A DNA stretch of 64,000 nt from Adenophora triphylla var. japonica (taxonomy: Eukaryota; Streptophyta; Magnoliopsida; Asterales; Campanulaceae), in NCBI GenBank assembly GCA_022495995.1, contig JAFEMH010002342.1, forward strand, positions 248,001-312,000, in the 5' to 3' direction. The notes under the pieces were generated by a model that did not search any database, was not told the origin of the DNA, and saw only the letters and a list, made by a program, of their open reading frames with translations. The stretch's first letter is position 1. Each line of letters begins with the position of its first letter. Positions 33,024 through 44,906 of the stretch are shown in pieces. Both the position numbers and the translations under genes were made by a program.

Positions 33024-34612
33024 GTCCCTCACCAAAGAATAAAATTTCCAACACGCTCAGGAGTCGGATGCGTATTGGGGACGGCCCCAGAATTCCTTGA
33101 GCACGTGTTGAAAACCAAACGGACAATCGAAAATTGACGACCCTGACCACATTGTGAAGCTTTCTAAATCAATCAAGCAGGCGACGACCTCCTACTCCAA
33201 CGTTTCCACAATCAAGTGTGTGGACGAGACTGAAGTCTTTGTTGAAAAATTCCTGGACGACCAAATTGCAGCTCCACAGCTTTTGGTCACCCAGGAATCG
33301 GGGGGCCGAGCTGGACAAGTTAATTGAAGACGAGGTTCCCGACCTTACCCCGGAGGCAAAGAAAAAAATCAAGGAAATTGTGATTGAATCCATGGATTTT
33401 CGCGACGACACTCCCGAAATAAAGCCTGCCGACGAGCTGATTGAGCTGGTCATCAACCCAAGTTACCCCGAGCAAAAGATAAAACTGGGGTCTCAGCTAA
33501 CGACTGAGGAGAGGGATGAGATAATCACCCTACTCAAACATAACCTCGACGTCTTTGCTTGGAGGGTTGAGGACATGAAGGGCATAAGGGAAGATGTGGC
33601 CTTCCACAGGCTTGGAGTAAACCCGACGATGAAATTCAAGGAGCAGAGGCTGAGAGTTTTTTCAACGGAAAAGGAGATTGCAATCAAACAAGAAATTGAA
33701 AAATTGTTAAGTGCTGGAATAATCATGGATGCTGGATTCACGACTTGGCTGGCAAATGTGGTTCTAGTTAAAAAACCCAATGGAAAATGGAGATTATGTG
33801 TAGATTTCACCGATCTAAACTTGGCGTGCCCCAAGGACAGTTACCCCCTACCAAGAATTGACAAGCTCGTCGATTCTGTTGCTGGTCATACGACCCTTAG
33901 CTTTTTGGATGCTTATTCTGGCTATCATCAAATCAAGATGGCCGAAGAAGATATTCCAAAGACGGCTTTCCAGGCCGCAGGGGGAACCTACTGCTACACG
34001 AAGATGCCTTTTGGGCTAAAAAATGCCGGGGCAACTTACCAACGGATGATCAACAAGGTTTTTAAAGGTCAGCTCGGTGACAATCTGGAGGCGTACATAG
34101 ACGACATGGTCGTCAAATCAAAAAAGAGGAAACATGTGGACGACCTTCAACAAACATTCTCCAACCTACAAGCAAACGACATGGTGCTCAATCCAGCTAA
34201 ATGTGTTTTTGGAGTTGCAGCAGGCAAATTCTTAGGGTTCATGCTCTCTCAACGGGGGATAGAGGCTAACCCTGAAAAGATTAAATCTTTGATTGATATG
34301 GCCGAGCCTACAAGCATTAAGGAGGTCCAAAGGCTGAATGGACGAGTGGCCACCCTAGGTCGTTTCATTTCAAAGTCAGCCGAAAGATCTCTCCCCTTTT
34401 TCAAGGCTCTTCGTAGCGCAAAAGATTTTAAATGGACGGAAGAATGTTCTAGGTCGTTCAATCAGCTCAAAGAATACCTTGGCTCCCCACCTCTCCTCAG
34501 CAGCCCCATTGTAGGGGAAGACTTGTACGTATACCTCTCGACGGGTGACAAGGCCGTCGCCGTCGTGATGGTCAGGGAGGAGGATGGGATACAGAGGCCA
34601 GTGTATTTGTGA
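33024..34612 (+). pseudogene. Element C reverse transcriptase, long open segment
   Basis: After a protease remnant with stops (33024-33217), one frame is open for 464 codons from 33218. It contains KKPNGKWRLCVDFTDLNLAC, SFLDAYSGYHQIKMAEED (catalytic Asp), MPFGLKNAGATYQRMI and YIDDMVVKSK (catalytic YIDD), then the thumb (EVQRLNGRVATLGRFISKSA). It ends at a TGA (34610-34612) in the RT-linked RNase H. The palm is complete, but the polyprotein is cut. Confidence 0.88.
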
Positions 34613-35735
34613 GCAAAGATTTATCTGACGTTGAGACTCGTACTTCAATGCTGAAAAAATTGCCTATGCTCTCGTCATCGCAGCGCGGAAGCTACGAGCG
34701 TATTTTTCAGCCCATCCAATTATTGTTTATACAGACGCCCCACTCCGAAAAATCTTACACCGACCCGAAAGCTCTGGTCGTCTCCTGAACTGGAACATTG
34801 AGTTGACCGAATTTGACATCCAATATAGAGCACGAAAGACTTTGCAGGCCCAAGCTTTGGCCGATTTCTTGATCGAGACGACCTTCAGCTCGGATGACGA
34901 TCAAAGAAGGCCACTCTAAAAAATTAACAAGTGCAAGCAGGTTGATGACAAGCCGGAAGAGGTGACTTTACCTGTTGGATGTTGGAAGATTTTTTCAGAT
35001 GGATCGGCGACGAAAGAGCTGAGTGGGGCCGGGATCGTACTAGTTGAGCTAGAGAGCAACACTGTTTTTGAAGAGGTTTTGAGGTTCAAATTCCAAGCGT
35101 CGAACAACCAAGCAGAGTACGAGGCACTAATTGCAGCTATCGAGTATACTAAGTGTTTCGGGGAAACTAAGATTGTGGCCTACTGTGATTCTCAACTGAT
35201 CGTCAACCAAATTCGCGGAGATTACGCGGTCGTAGATACGACTTTGCAGAGATACCACTCTTTAGTTGGCGAATTGGTACAAGGTTTGGAATTTTGGGCC
35301 ATACAACGTATTGCCAGGGAAGATAATGAACACGCCGACCTACTCTCAAAGTTGGCCACGGATCAACTGCCAGAAGATGAGCATGGCCACCACCTGCCCT
35401 ACCTTGAGCAGGCAGCTTATGAAAGAGTAAAGGTTATGTGTGCTGGGGACGGGCCCAAGTGCTGGATCGACGAATTGAAGGCTTTCATCAAAAGCGACGA
35501 GCTCTCAGCCGACGAAACACTTGCTCGTCAAATCAAGAGGAAGTCTCCCCGTTTTTCAGTCATAGATGGTGAGCTCTATCGACGATCTATCACGAGACCA
35601 TTGCTAAAGTGTGTCCACCCAGACAAGATTATGAACCTACTTTTTGAGGTGCATCAAGGAGAGTGTGGGGGCCATCCTGGAGCCCGTACACTTGCTGACA
35701 AGCTAATCACTATGGGATACTATTGGCCCCACTAA
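34613..35735 (+). pseudogene. Element C RNase H pair and integrase zinc domain
   Basis: From 34613 to 34961 the RT-linked RNase H is broken by stops and frame changes. From 34962 a 257-codon frame holds a second RNase H (WKIFSDGSATKELSGAGIVL, QAEYEALIAAIEY, AYCDSQLIVNQI, EHADLLSKLA) and the integrase N-terminus (HQGECGGHPGARTLADKL). It stops at YYWPH. The double RNase H assigns C to Tat. Confidence 0.85.
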
Positions 35736-36694
35736 CGCTAAGATGCGAAGCAGTTTGTGAGAAAATGTGACACATGTCAGAGATTCGCCGACCTTTCGAA
35801 GCTCCCGATGACAGAGCAAACCCATGTTATGGCCGCCTAGCCCTTTGACATGTAGGGCGTCGACTTGATTGGGCCGTTTCCACAGGCAAAAGGGGGAGTG
35901 AAGTACGTTATTGTGGCAGTGGATTATTTTTCTAAATGGGTTGAAGCCAAGGCACTAAATAAAATTACAGAGAAATATACCTTGAGTTTTATTCATGACT
36001 CAATATGGTGTCGCTTTGGGATCCCCAGGGTGATTTTTTCTGACAATGGCTTACAATTTTCAAGGAAGTTTGAGCAAGAGCTGAATAGGATGGGAGTGAA
36101 GCATTCAAAGTCGTCCGTCGCCTACCCTTAGGGAAACGGGCAAGCTGAAGCAGCAAATAAGCTCATGTTGTCTGCCTTATGTAAAAATCTTGAGGTTCGT
36201 GATGGAAGGTGGTTGGACGAACTCCCGTCGGCTCTTTGGGCAGTCCGGACAACCTCCCGGGGGCCTACTGGGGAAACCCCATTTGCTTTGGCCTATGGTT
36301 CTGAGGCCATGGCTCCCGCCGAGCTTCAACTTCCTACTGATTGTGTGGCCTTCTACGATGTTGAGAGAAATATCCACAGCAGACAGGTCGACCTTGACCT
36401 CTTGGACGAGCGACGACTGGACGCCCAGTTAAGAATGGCAAACTATAAAAAGAGGACCAAGGCGTATCACGACAAGAAAGTCAAGAAGAGAGTTTTCAAG
36501 GTCGGAGACTACGTTCTGAGAAAAATCGAAGCTACGGGCCTCAAAGCTCGTCAGAACAAGATCTCCCCCAATTGGGAGGGCCGTACATCGTCACCAACGT
36601 TATCAGAGAGGGAACGTACAGACTTGCCAAGCCCAACGGCGAAAAACTCAAACACCCGTGGCATGCCAATCATCTCACAAAGTATTACTTCTAA
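35736..36694 (+). pseudogene. Element C integrase core and C-terminus
   Basis: CDTCQRFADL completes the zinc domain. The core follows with VDLIGPFPQAKGG and VIFSDNGLQFS (catalytic Asp residues) and GNGQAEAANKLML after another stop at 36129. The tail FKVGDYVLRKI is the usual C-terminal domain. At least five stops lie between 35736 and 36130. It ends about 36694. Confidence 0.82.
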
Positions 36695-36904
36695 GATCGT
36701 CGTCAGACACCAGCGCCCTCAGGGCACCGTATCTTGTGGTTCTTTATGTATCTTTTTCGAAAAAGATGATTTTTGAAGCTTTTGGAAATTTGTAAGGGAT
36801 AAGCTGTAAATCCCATAAATTCAAGTTGTAATGAATCGAACCAATTATCAATGAAAGATCGTCGTTCTGATCTCTTTGCAAATTCTAGATTTTTTAATCA
36901 AATG

Positions 36905-37045
36905 CGAAGATCGGTTGAAGCCAGACTTCGACCTTCACAATCACTTTGATCAAGTATAAAGATCAGTCGAAGTCAAACTTCGGCGTTTACACGCACTTTA
37001 GCCAAGTATAAAGGTTAGACGAAGCCAGACTTCGTCGATAGCTAT
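36905..37045 (+). repeat. Short tandem repeat after integrase of C
   Basis: Three units of about 55-60 bp share GAAGCCAGACTTCG and AAGTATAAAG. Each has a CGAAG...CTTCG inverted core. The rest of 36695-37454 has no recognisable feature. Confidence 0.5.
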
Positions 37046-37454
37046 AACGGAATAAGACGACTCGTCCAGACGATCTTGCCTCCGAGCAATGATCTAGGGA
37101 CCTTCGTACTATACCTACGAGCCATTTGAGAAGTTAAAAAGTACAAGTGTGAACAAGGGTCGGTCGTAATAGAAACAATCTATGTTCTGGTCATCATAAA
37201 CGACGACCATACACACTTGCCTTCAAACTTACTCATTTACTAAGTTATCATCACATGCTATCTACGTTAACGTACAGATTAATGAACAGTAAATACCAAA
37301 CATCAATTAAACACAACATTGTACGACCCCCTCTAAATGATGAGGAAACGGGCCAATTACAGTACGAAATATAAATTGTTTAAGACATTGTTTGGAATCA
37401 AAAAACCAGAAGAAACATTGTTTATGACATTACAAGCCATCTCAGAAAAACAAA

Positions 37455-38276
37455 CTACTGTTGCCAACCTACCCTACTCTCAACCACAATCATATGGTTC
37501 TCCCAACCATACACTTTATTCTGAGTATCCAAAAACAAGCCTCGTACATTCCTATGTGAAGCAACACTAACCACGGATTTCCCACAAACTCTGGATCGGG
37601 TCGTCTTGTAGTACTGACGAAAGACCTTGTTGCAAGGCTCGTATCCAAGGAATCTACAAACGATGATGAACGACGACAGAGTCCTGACTGCGTTGGCACT
37701 TAATTCCATGGGAACGCAGGCAGAATCCTCCAGGAACTCGTTGATAAAAGGGTCAAGGGGAAATCTCAGGCCGAGCTCGAATTGCTTATAAAAGAAGGCC
37801 ACCTTCTCCTTGCTGGTAAGGAGGGCCTCCCGATGAGGCTCGTACTCAGCCTGACTGAGATATTCAAGTCTATAGGTGGAGGCCTGGACTCCGTACGACT
37901 CCCGTAGGGCGTTGACCATTTGCTCCCCAATATTCCTCTTCCTGGTCTGGATTCTTGTTATGGCCCATGGCCCTTCTACCCCGGCACCAAAGCGTCGTTC
38001 ATTGTGCCCTGGTCGTACGCTGGTATGGAAGGCATCAACTATTCGAGGTTCACCAGCACTCGTACTGGCCTCATTTACTTCATAAGTGGATTGTTGGGAG
38101 CGACCGTCGTGATCCATAGCTACAAAACAATGTGAAAGAGCAAGGGAATCAGTCCTAGCATCAGTAAGCGACGATCTATCTAAGGGCAACCTAGATTCCC
38201 CTGAAGACAAGTTCCTAAATGAATCACGACGGGCCAAGGAATAATGAGTTTGCACGTGCCTAGGAAGGTCGTTCAT
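37455..38276 (-). CDS. Antisense gene of element C: gypsy-associated Transposase_28-like fragment
   Basis: A 273-codon frame on the strand opposite to pol. The segment FYKQFELGLRFPLDPFINEF with VRTLSSFIIVCRFLGYEP resembles the PF04195-type domain (putative gypsy type transposon), which is found in antisense genes of plant gypsy elements. The function is not known. The first ATG is at 38276, but MDHDGR at 38119 follows a TTTTGTAG acceptor-like site, so an upstream exon is possible. The frame stops at 37455 soon after VYGWENHMIVVE, so a further 3' exon may have been lost. It occupies the same place as the antisense genes of A and B but belongs to a different family. Confidence 0.55.
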   Translation of the reverse strand: MNDLPRHVQTHYSLARRDSFRNLSSGESRLPLDRSSLTDARTDSLALSHCFVAMDHDGRSQQSTYEVNEASTSAGEPRIVDAFHTSVRPGHNERRFGAGVEGPWAITRIQTRKRNIGEQMVNALRESYGVQASTYRLEYLSQAEYEPHREALLTSKEKVAFFYKQFELGLRFPLDPFINEFLEDSACVPMELSANAVRTLSSFIIVCRFLGYEPCNKVFRQYYKTTRSRVCGKSVVSVASHRNVRGLFLDTQNKVYGWENHMIVVESRVGWQQ

Positions 38277-38781
38277 GGACCTGAAGGGTGTTACCCTTGG
38301 GTCATCTTCTTAAAACTCCCCAAGAACCTCCTCTGTGGGAAATCCCAAATCCTCATTTACAAAATCAAATTTTTGAAGGATTGAACATTCAACCAAAGGG
38401 ATTTCTCTGCAAATGCCCCTAGAACATTTATATACCCTTTGATTGAGCCCAAAACCAAACCTAACCCCTCTCTCAAAACTTACGGTTCTGGGGGCCATTA
38501 TGCAAGTTCTTAAACCCCAAAAACCCCAGAAAACCGAAGAACAATTGAAGAAATTACCTGTTTGAGGGCTTGCCGATGAATTTTCCGGTGGTAAATCAAA
38601 GAAATCCATAATCCAAGCTCCCAGTTGTCGCAGAGATGGAGAAGCCAGAACCGTCAATGTCGCCGGAAAAGGTTTCTATGTTCGCCAGAGTTGAACTTGC
38701 TGATTGCCGAAATCTCTTCTTCTTGCTAAAATCTCTCACGAATCTTGGGTGCAAAAAGTTTAGAATGGAGGAGGGGGGAGG

Positions 38782-38789
38782 TATTTATA
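38782..38789 (-). promoter_or_regulatory. TATA box candidate for the antisense gene of C
   Basis: Minus strand reads CATATAAATACC about 500 bp before the first ATG. Between 38277 and 39030 there is otherwise only a probable untranslated leader. No GCCGNNCGGC pair was noticed here. Confidence 0.4.
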
Positions 38790-39045
38790 TGCAGAGAATA
38801 TGAAAGGTTTTGGCCTAGGAAACTCAAACGGTGTAATAATGGAGAGCATTAAATACCAGTTGTAATTTTCAAGGGGAATGTCCCATCACGGGACGCGTGC
38901 CATTTAATGCAGGAATCATGGCCGCCCACGTCATCAACAGTGACGTCACCTCATTTCAAATTTCAAATTGGCTGTCGTACGGATAACCCTAGAAGAAAAA
39001 CGCTAACTCCTGGCCCGTCAAGACGACCCATGAGTTGGGGGCCAC

Positions 39046-39845
39046 TGAACGGAATATTTCATGATGGGCCAAGGCCCAAGTCGTTCCCTACGAGCTACGG
39101 GCCTAGCAGGCCCACCAAGGGATCAAGCCCAAAGAGCCAACTCAAGATTTGGGTTATGGCCCGTCGAACAATGGATGGCGGTCGTCACCACTGAGCGACC
39201 AAGCCCATCCAAGTGACGAGCCATTACACCCATGGGTCGGAGCCCGTCTTACGAAGAATGACCGTCGTCGCCATTGAGCGACTAGGCTCATCCCAAGACG
39301 AAATGATTCACCCGTGCACTCGCTCGTCGAGTTATCTACTCAGTGACGACCCCATTGGACGTACAGCTCCAAGTCATCCATTCATTTAGCTTGCTCAATA
39401 AGCTTGCCCAATAAGCCATTTTGGGATAAAGTCAGACCTACCACTGGGCCACTCAGCGCGTGTAATCATGGAACCAGTGATAGTGCCAAAAGTGTACAGG
39501 TTGACTTTCTATTATGGGACAAACAAATTATCCGTGTCAGACACAACAGTGTCCTTACATAGGTGGAGCAATCCCAGGATGCCACGTGTATGCATAGGGG
39601 ACAAAGCCAATCCAACGGTTGGTAGTAATCCAATCCAACGGTTCAGATGAAAATCCTAGTTTCTTTCATCCACTATAAATACCAGAACAGTTCCTTGGGC
39701 TAAGGTAATGCACCTTTCATTATTCATGTATACACACACCCACCATATCTTTATCACCTTTCTCCTGCCGAAACACTGATTCTCATGCCGGAGGGCCTTG
39801 CCGGACAAGCCTCGGCGCAGTTCACGGTTCATTTCTTGTGTTGTG
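39046..39845 (+). repeat. 3' LTR of element C, first part
   Basis: Begins TGAACGGAATATTTC after the polypurine tract, has TATAAATA at 39674-39681, and is interrupted by copia-1 at TTGTG (39841-39845). The remaining part is 46629-46699. The ends were judged only from TG...CA and the polypurine tract. Confidence 0.65.
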
Positions 39846-40777
39846 TGTTGGAAAAATAGTGTGTTTGAAGGAAATTAATGGTTTAATTTCTAAAGGGTAA
39901 TTTTGTCAAATTAGTTAAGTGGTTTAGTGTGGTTGGGAAATAAAATATTTAATTGTCCAAAATGGGTTTTGGAGGAATTAAATATGGTTTTGAGATTTTC
40001 TGAGGTGCTCGGCCGAGTAGGGTTATTGACTCGGCCGAGCATAGTGTAACAGAAGGTCCCAAGTTTCTGGACAACCTTGCTCGGCCAAGGCATATGCCTT
40101 GCTCGGTCGAGCAGAGCCTTGCTCGGCCAAGCAGGCTATAAGACTCGGCCGAGCAGCTCCTGAGCAGTTATGTTTGCATTGATTTCAAAGTGTAACAGTC
40201 ATGCCACAAATGGGAAAACTGAAAATCAAAATATTAATGTTTAATATTTTTGTTTAATGTCCGAAAATTATTTGCAATAATTCTTGGATTAATGATTAAA
40301 ATCAATTTTTATTTTGGTATAATTGTTTTGAAGTTGTTTAAATTGTTGTTTGTTAACAACAATTAGAAACACTTGGTAAACACTTGGAAAATTCTGAGGC
40401 AAACAATTTTGAGAGAAAACCACTGCAGAAACTATTGTTTTTCTCTTGCAATCCTCCTCCATATTCTTTGGTTGCATATTGTCATCATCTTCCTTGGCCT
40501 CCTCTCTTGCATATACAAAGAAGAGGTGATCTAGTCCAAGCACAATTCAACTCGCCGGGAACTTAGGTGCAAAGTGCCCCCGGTCCGCACGTTCTATCCT
40601 GGGAGACAAGCGACTCAAGAAAACTCTAGCACACTCGGTGAGGAGTCGAATATGTCTTAAGGAGACAGTGATTTCATTGGGCTCGTACAGAATTTCACAA
40701 CTTTCTCCTTTTGTATTTTCTGTTTTGTTAATTATTTTGTTTTATAATTTTCTGTAATTGTACACCCGTGTGTAACA
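39846..40777 (+). repeat. 5' LTR of copia-1 (932 bp)
   Basis: TGTTGG...TAACA. Around 40005-40155 it contains repeated palindromes of the type GCTCGGCCGAGC, with TATAAGA at 40137 among them. No tRNA-iMet-type PBS (TGGTATCAGAGC) follows at 40778. Confidence 0.92.
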
Positions 40778-40857
40778 ATCTTAAGACATATCCTAATCGA
40801 GGGAGTGTCGATTACAGTTTGAAAATCAGGAAATTTAACTTGGTTGTTGTGTTTCAG

Positions 40858-41502
40858 ATGGCGACGAACAACAACAACGTGGAGACCCAAGTTGGACCCC
40901 AAGCGGAACCCCAAACTAATTCCCAAACTGGAAACGAAAGTGGCTCTAAGACTGTGATTAATCCTCATACAATCCATATCCCGACCCCTCATGCGGAAAA
41001 ACCCTAGAAGTTTGTTGGCCACGACTTTAAGCGTTGGCAACAAAAGATGCTTTTCTACCTCACTACCTTGCACTTGGCAAGATATCTGAAAGAAGATATG
41101 CCAAAGGTGAGTGAAGGAGAAACCGGTGTTACAACCTTGGCTGCGGTTGAAACATGGAAGCATGGGGAGTGCTTGTGCAGAAATTATGTCCTCAATTCGC
41201 TTTCAGATTCTCTCTATAACGTGTTTAATGAGAAGAAAACTGCAAAGGAATTGTGGGGGTCGTTGGACCACAAATATAAAATTGAGGATGCGGGAACAAA
41301 GAAGTTCATTGTTGCCCGTTTCCTTGATTTTAAGATGGTGGACAACAAGAGTGTGAAATCTCAAGTGGATGAGTTTCAAACTATCTTGCACGAGATTCAT
41401 GCCGAAGGTATGGTTATAAGTGAAAGCTTCCAAGTGGCTGCAATCATTGAAAAATTGCCTCCATCTTGGAATAATTTCAAGAACTACCTTAAGCATAAGT
41501 GA
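40858..41502 (+). pseudogene. copia-1 gag
   Basis: ATG 40858 (MATNNNN) starts a frame that meets TAG at 41005 and resumes in the same frame with KFVGHDFKRWQQKMLFYLT, a copia Gag (UBN2-like) motif. It runs through KKTAKELWGSLDHKYKI to a TGA at 41500. The next stretch is again in the same frame, so gag and pol were one frame split by two nonsense codons. Confidence 0.85.
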
Positions 41503-41508
41503 AAGGAA

Positions 41509-42885
41509 ATGGATGTGGAAGGAATTATCCTTCGATTGAGTATTGAAGAGAACAATAGAGTTGCTGAAAGCAAGTTTGTTTCTAGTGTGGCTAAGGCCAA
41601 TGTGGTGGAGCATGGTGAAAGCTCCAAAGGGAAACGGTTTGGAAAGGGAAAAGGGAAGGTTGTGACAACTTCCAAGAATTTCCACTTGAGACCAAAAGGT
41701 AGTGTTTCCAAGAAGAAGTTCGAAGGAACTTGTTATAATTGTGGCGGTCAAGGCCACAAGGCTCATGCTTGCAAGTTGCCAAAGAAGGCTCGTGAGGCCA
41801 ACATGGTGGAAGGCATTGCTAGAGACGTGTCCGAGATGCACCTCCCAGCTGTGATTTCCGAGGTGAATTTGGTGGGTTCAAACCCAAATCAATGGTGGAT
41901 TGACACCGGCGCTACTAGACATGTGTGCTCCAATAGAGACATGTTTAGTACATTTGTTGCTAAGGATGGCGAGAAGCTATTCATGGGGAATTCAGCCACC
42001 TCCGAGATCAAAGGAGAAGGAAAAGTGGTTTTAAAGATGACATCCGGGAAGGAGTTAACTCTCAACAACGTGCTTTATGTGCCCGATATCCGGAAGAACT
42101 TGGTGTCCGGATCGCTTTTGATAAAGCATGGATTTCGTATTGTGTTTGAGTCCAATGTAGTCACTTTGTCTAAGAGTGGAATGTTTGTAGGCAAAGGTTA
42201 TGTCAATGATGGACTGTTTAAGCTAAGTGTAATGGTTGTGAAAGCGAAAGCTAATGAAATGAATATCTCTTCCGTTTACTTGCTTGAGTCATCTAATTTG
42301 TGGCATGGTAGACTTGGTCATGTTAATTTTGATTCTATACGTCGTTTGACAAAAGCAAATTCTATTCCAAAGTTTAAAGTTGATTGTAAACAAAAATGTG
42401 AAATTTGTGTAGAAGCAAAATTAACAAGAAAGTCATTCCCATCCGTTGAAAGACATAGTGAACCACTTGAATTGGTTCACACGGACTTATGTGACTTTAA
42501 ATCAACACAATCACGGGGCGGCAATAAGTACTTCATGACTTTTGTAGATGATGGCACAAAGTATTGCTATGTGTATCTTCTAAAAAGTAAAGATGAAGCT
42601 ATAGAGAAGTTTACTCTATATAAAAATGAAGTTGAGAATCAATTAAACCGGAAAATTAAGGTGCTAAAAAGTGATAAAGGTGGTGAATATGAATCTCCAT
42701 TTGAAGCAATTTGTGCTCAAAGTGGAATTAAACATATTACCTCGGCACCTTATACACCCCAACAAAACGGTGTTGCCGAAAGGAAAAATCGGACATTGAA
42801 AGAAATGATGAATGCCATGTTATTGAGTTCGGGACTACCGGATAACATGTGGGGGAAGCCGTGTTGTCGGCTAACTATGTGTTAA
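41509..42885 (+). pseudogene. copia-1 pol, first part: zinc knuckle, protease, integrase
   Basis: Contains the zinc knuckle CYNCGGQGHKAHACK, the protease site WWIDTGATRHVC, the pre-integrase zinc region (LWHGRLGHVNFDSI, KCEICVEAK), and integrase core VHTDLCDF and LKSDKGGEYES with QQNGVAERKNRTLKE. The frame is lost at a G run near 42850, where the next frame (from 42849) takes over mid-integrase. Confidence 0.9.
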
Positions 42886-44045
42886 ACAAAATACCCCGAA
42901 AGAAACAAGACAAAACTCCTTATGAACTATGGCATGGAAGAATGCCAAGTTATAAACACTTGAGAGTGTGGGGGTGTCTTGCAAAGGTAGCCATACCTCC
43001 TCCTAAAAAGGTGAAAATTGGACCAAAAACTGTTGATTGCATATTTATTGGATATGCACATAACAGTAGTGCTTATAGATTTCTTGTGTATGAGTCGAAA
43101 ATTGAAGCTATACACAAAAATACTATAATGGAATCTGTGAACGTATCGTTCTTTGAGAATATATTCCCGTGTAAGTCAAGAAATGAGGCAAGCTCATCGA
43201 CTAGGGTAATAGATTCAATAGAAGACGAACACGTTCAAGATGAAAGAGAAGAAGAAGAGGTAGAACCTCGACGGAGCAAAAGAGCTAGGATTGAAAAATC
43301 CTATGGTCCGGACTTTCTAACCTATATGGTAGAAAGCGAACCACAAAGTTACAAAGAAGCCGTTAGCTCTTCGAAAGGACCTTTGTGGAAGGAAGCAATT
43401 AAAAGTGAAATTGATTCCATTTTGCAAAATCACACATGGGAACTAGTGGACCTTCCTCCGGGAAGTAAAACACTAGGATATAGGTGGATTTTCAAAAGAA
43501 AAATGAAGGCGGACGGAACAATTGATAAGTACAAGGCCCGACTTATAATTAAAGGTTACAGACAGAAAGAAGGCCTAGACTATTTTGACACGTATTCTCC
43601 GGTCACGAGAATAACGTCAATAAGAGTAGTACTTGCAATTGCCGCATTGAGAAATCTTGAAATACATCAAATGGATGTAAAAACAGGCTTTCTAAATGGA
43701 GATTTAGAAGAGGAGATTTACATGGAACAACCCGAGGGGTTTGTTGCACATGGACAAGAAAAGAAGGTGTGCAAATTAGTAAAGTCATTGTATGGCTTGA
43801 AACAAGCACCAAAACAGTGGCATCAGAAATTTGATAATGCTATGATGCAAAGTGGATTTAAGATAAATGAGTGTGACAAATGTGTCTATACTAAAACCAC
43901 GGAAAATGGCTATGTCATTTTGTGTCTTTATGTAGACGACATGCTTATCATAGGGAGTTGTGATAAGATGATCAAATCCACGAAAGACATGTTGAATTTG
44001 AAATTTGACATGAAAGATATGGGACTTGCGGATGTAATCCTTTGA
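42849..44045 (+). pseudogene. copia-1 pol, second part: integrase end and reverse transcriptase
   Basis: Starts with integrase tail text (LWHGRMPSYKHLRVWGCLAK), then an acidic linker, then RT: WIFKRKMKADGTIDKYKARL, HQMDVKTGFLNGDLEEEIYM (first Asp), [15 protein letters not shown] and LCLYVDDMLIIG (catalytic YVDD). A TGA at 44043 interrupts just after LADVIL. The following text is in the same frame. Confidence 0.9.
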
Positions 44046-44075
44046 GTTAAAATTTCTAGAATATCCAATGGACTT

Positions 44076-44906
44076 GTGTTAAGTCAATCTCATTATGTGG
44101 ATAAAATTCTTGAGAAATTTAGCAAGGATGACCATGGAATAGCGAGTACTCCATTCGACCCGAATCTTCATCTATCAAAGAATAGAGATGAACTGGTGTC
44201 TCAATTAGAGTATTCGAGAATTATCGGAAGTCTAATGTACTTGATGAGTTGTACTAGGCCGGATATTGCTTACACTGTTAGCAAGTTAAGCCGGTACACA
44301 AGTAATCCTGGAACAAATCATTGGAAGGGTATAGTAAGAGTACTAAGGTACTTAAGATATACTCGTGATTTTGGATTACATTACACTAGACGTCCAGCTG
44401 TGATAGAAGGATATAGTGATGCTAATTGGATATCAGATATCAAAGACTCAAGGTCTACAATTGGATATTTATTCACATTAGCAGGTGCAGCTATATCATG
44501 GAAATCTTCTAAGCAGAATGTTATAGCCAGATCAACCATGGAATCTGAGTTTATAGCATTAGATAAATGTGGTGAAGAATCCGAATGGCTACGCCAATTT
44601 CTAGAAGATATTCCAAGATGGGAAAAGCCCGTGCCTGCAATTAGTGTACATTGCGATAGCCAATCTGCAATTGGTAGGGCACAAAGTCATATGTATAATG
44701 GTAAGTCTAGACATATACGTCGAAGACATAATACCATTAAACAACTACTTGCAACTGGCACCATATCTATTGACTATGTGAGGTCAAAAGATAATTTGGC
44801 GGATCCGCTAACCAAAGGGTTAAGCAAAGAGATAGTTGCAAGGTTGACATTGGGAATGGGTTTAAAGCCTCTTGAGAAGTTGAACGCAATGGAAAACCCA
44901 ACCTAG
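44076..44906 (+). pseudogene. copia-1 pol, third part: RNase H
   Basis: Contains [20 protein letters not shown], then RNase H residues in [38 protein letters not shown] and [14 protein letters not shown], ending near [15 protein letters not shown]. It is complete at the C-terminus. The next 509 bp to the 3' LTR are non-coding and end in a polypurine tract (ATGTGGGGGAT, 45405-45415). Confidence 0.9.

Noticed and set aside
36177..36432. Alternative frames within element C integrase
   Set aside because: They are out of frame with the integrase motifs and have no homology.
38310..38657. Minus-strand 115-codon frame before the antisense gene of C
   Set aside because: No recognisable domain and it overlaps the probable leader; it could be an upstream exon but nothing supports it.
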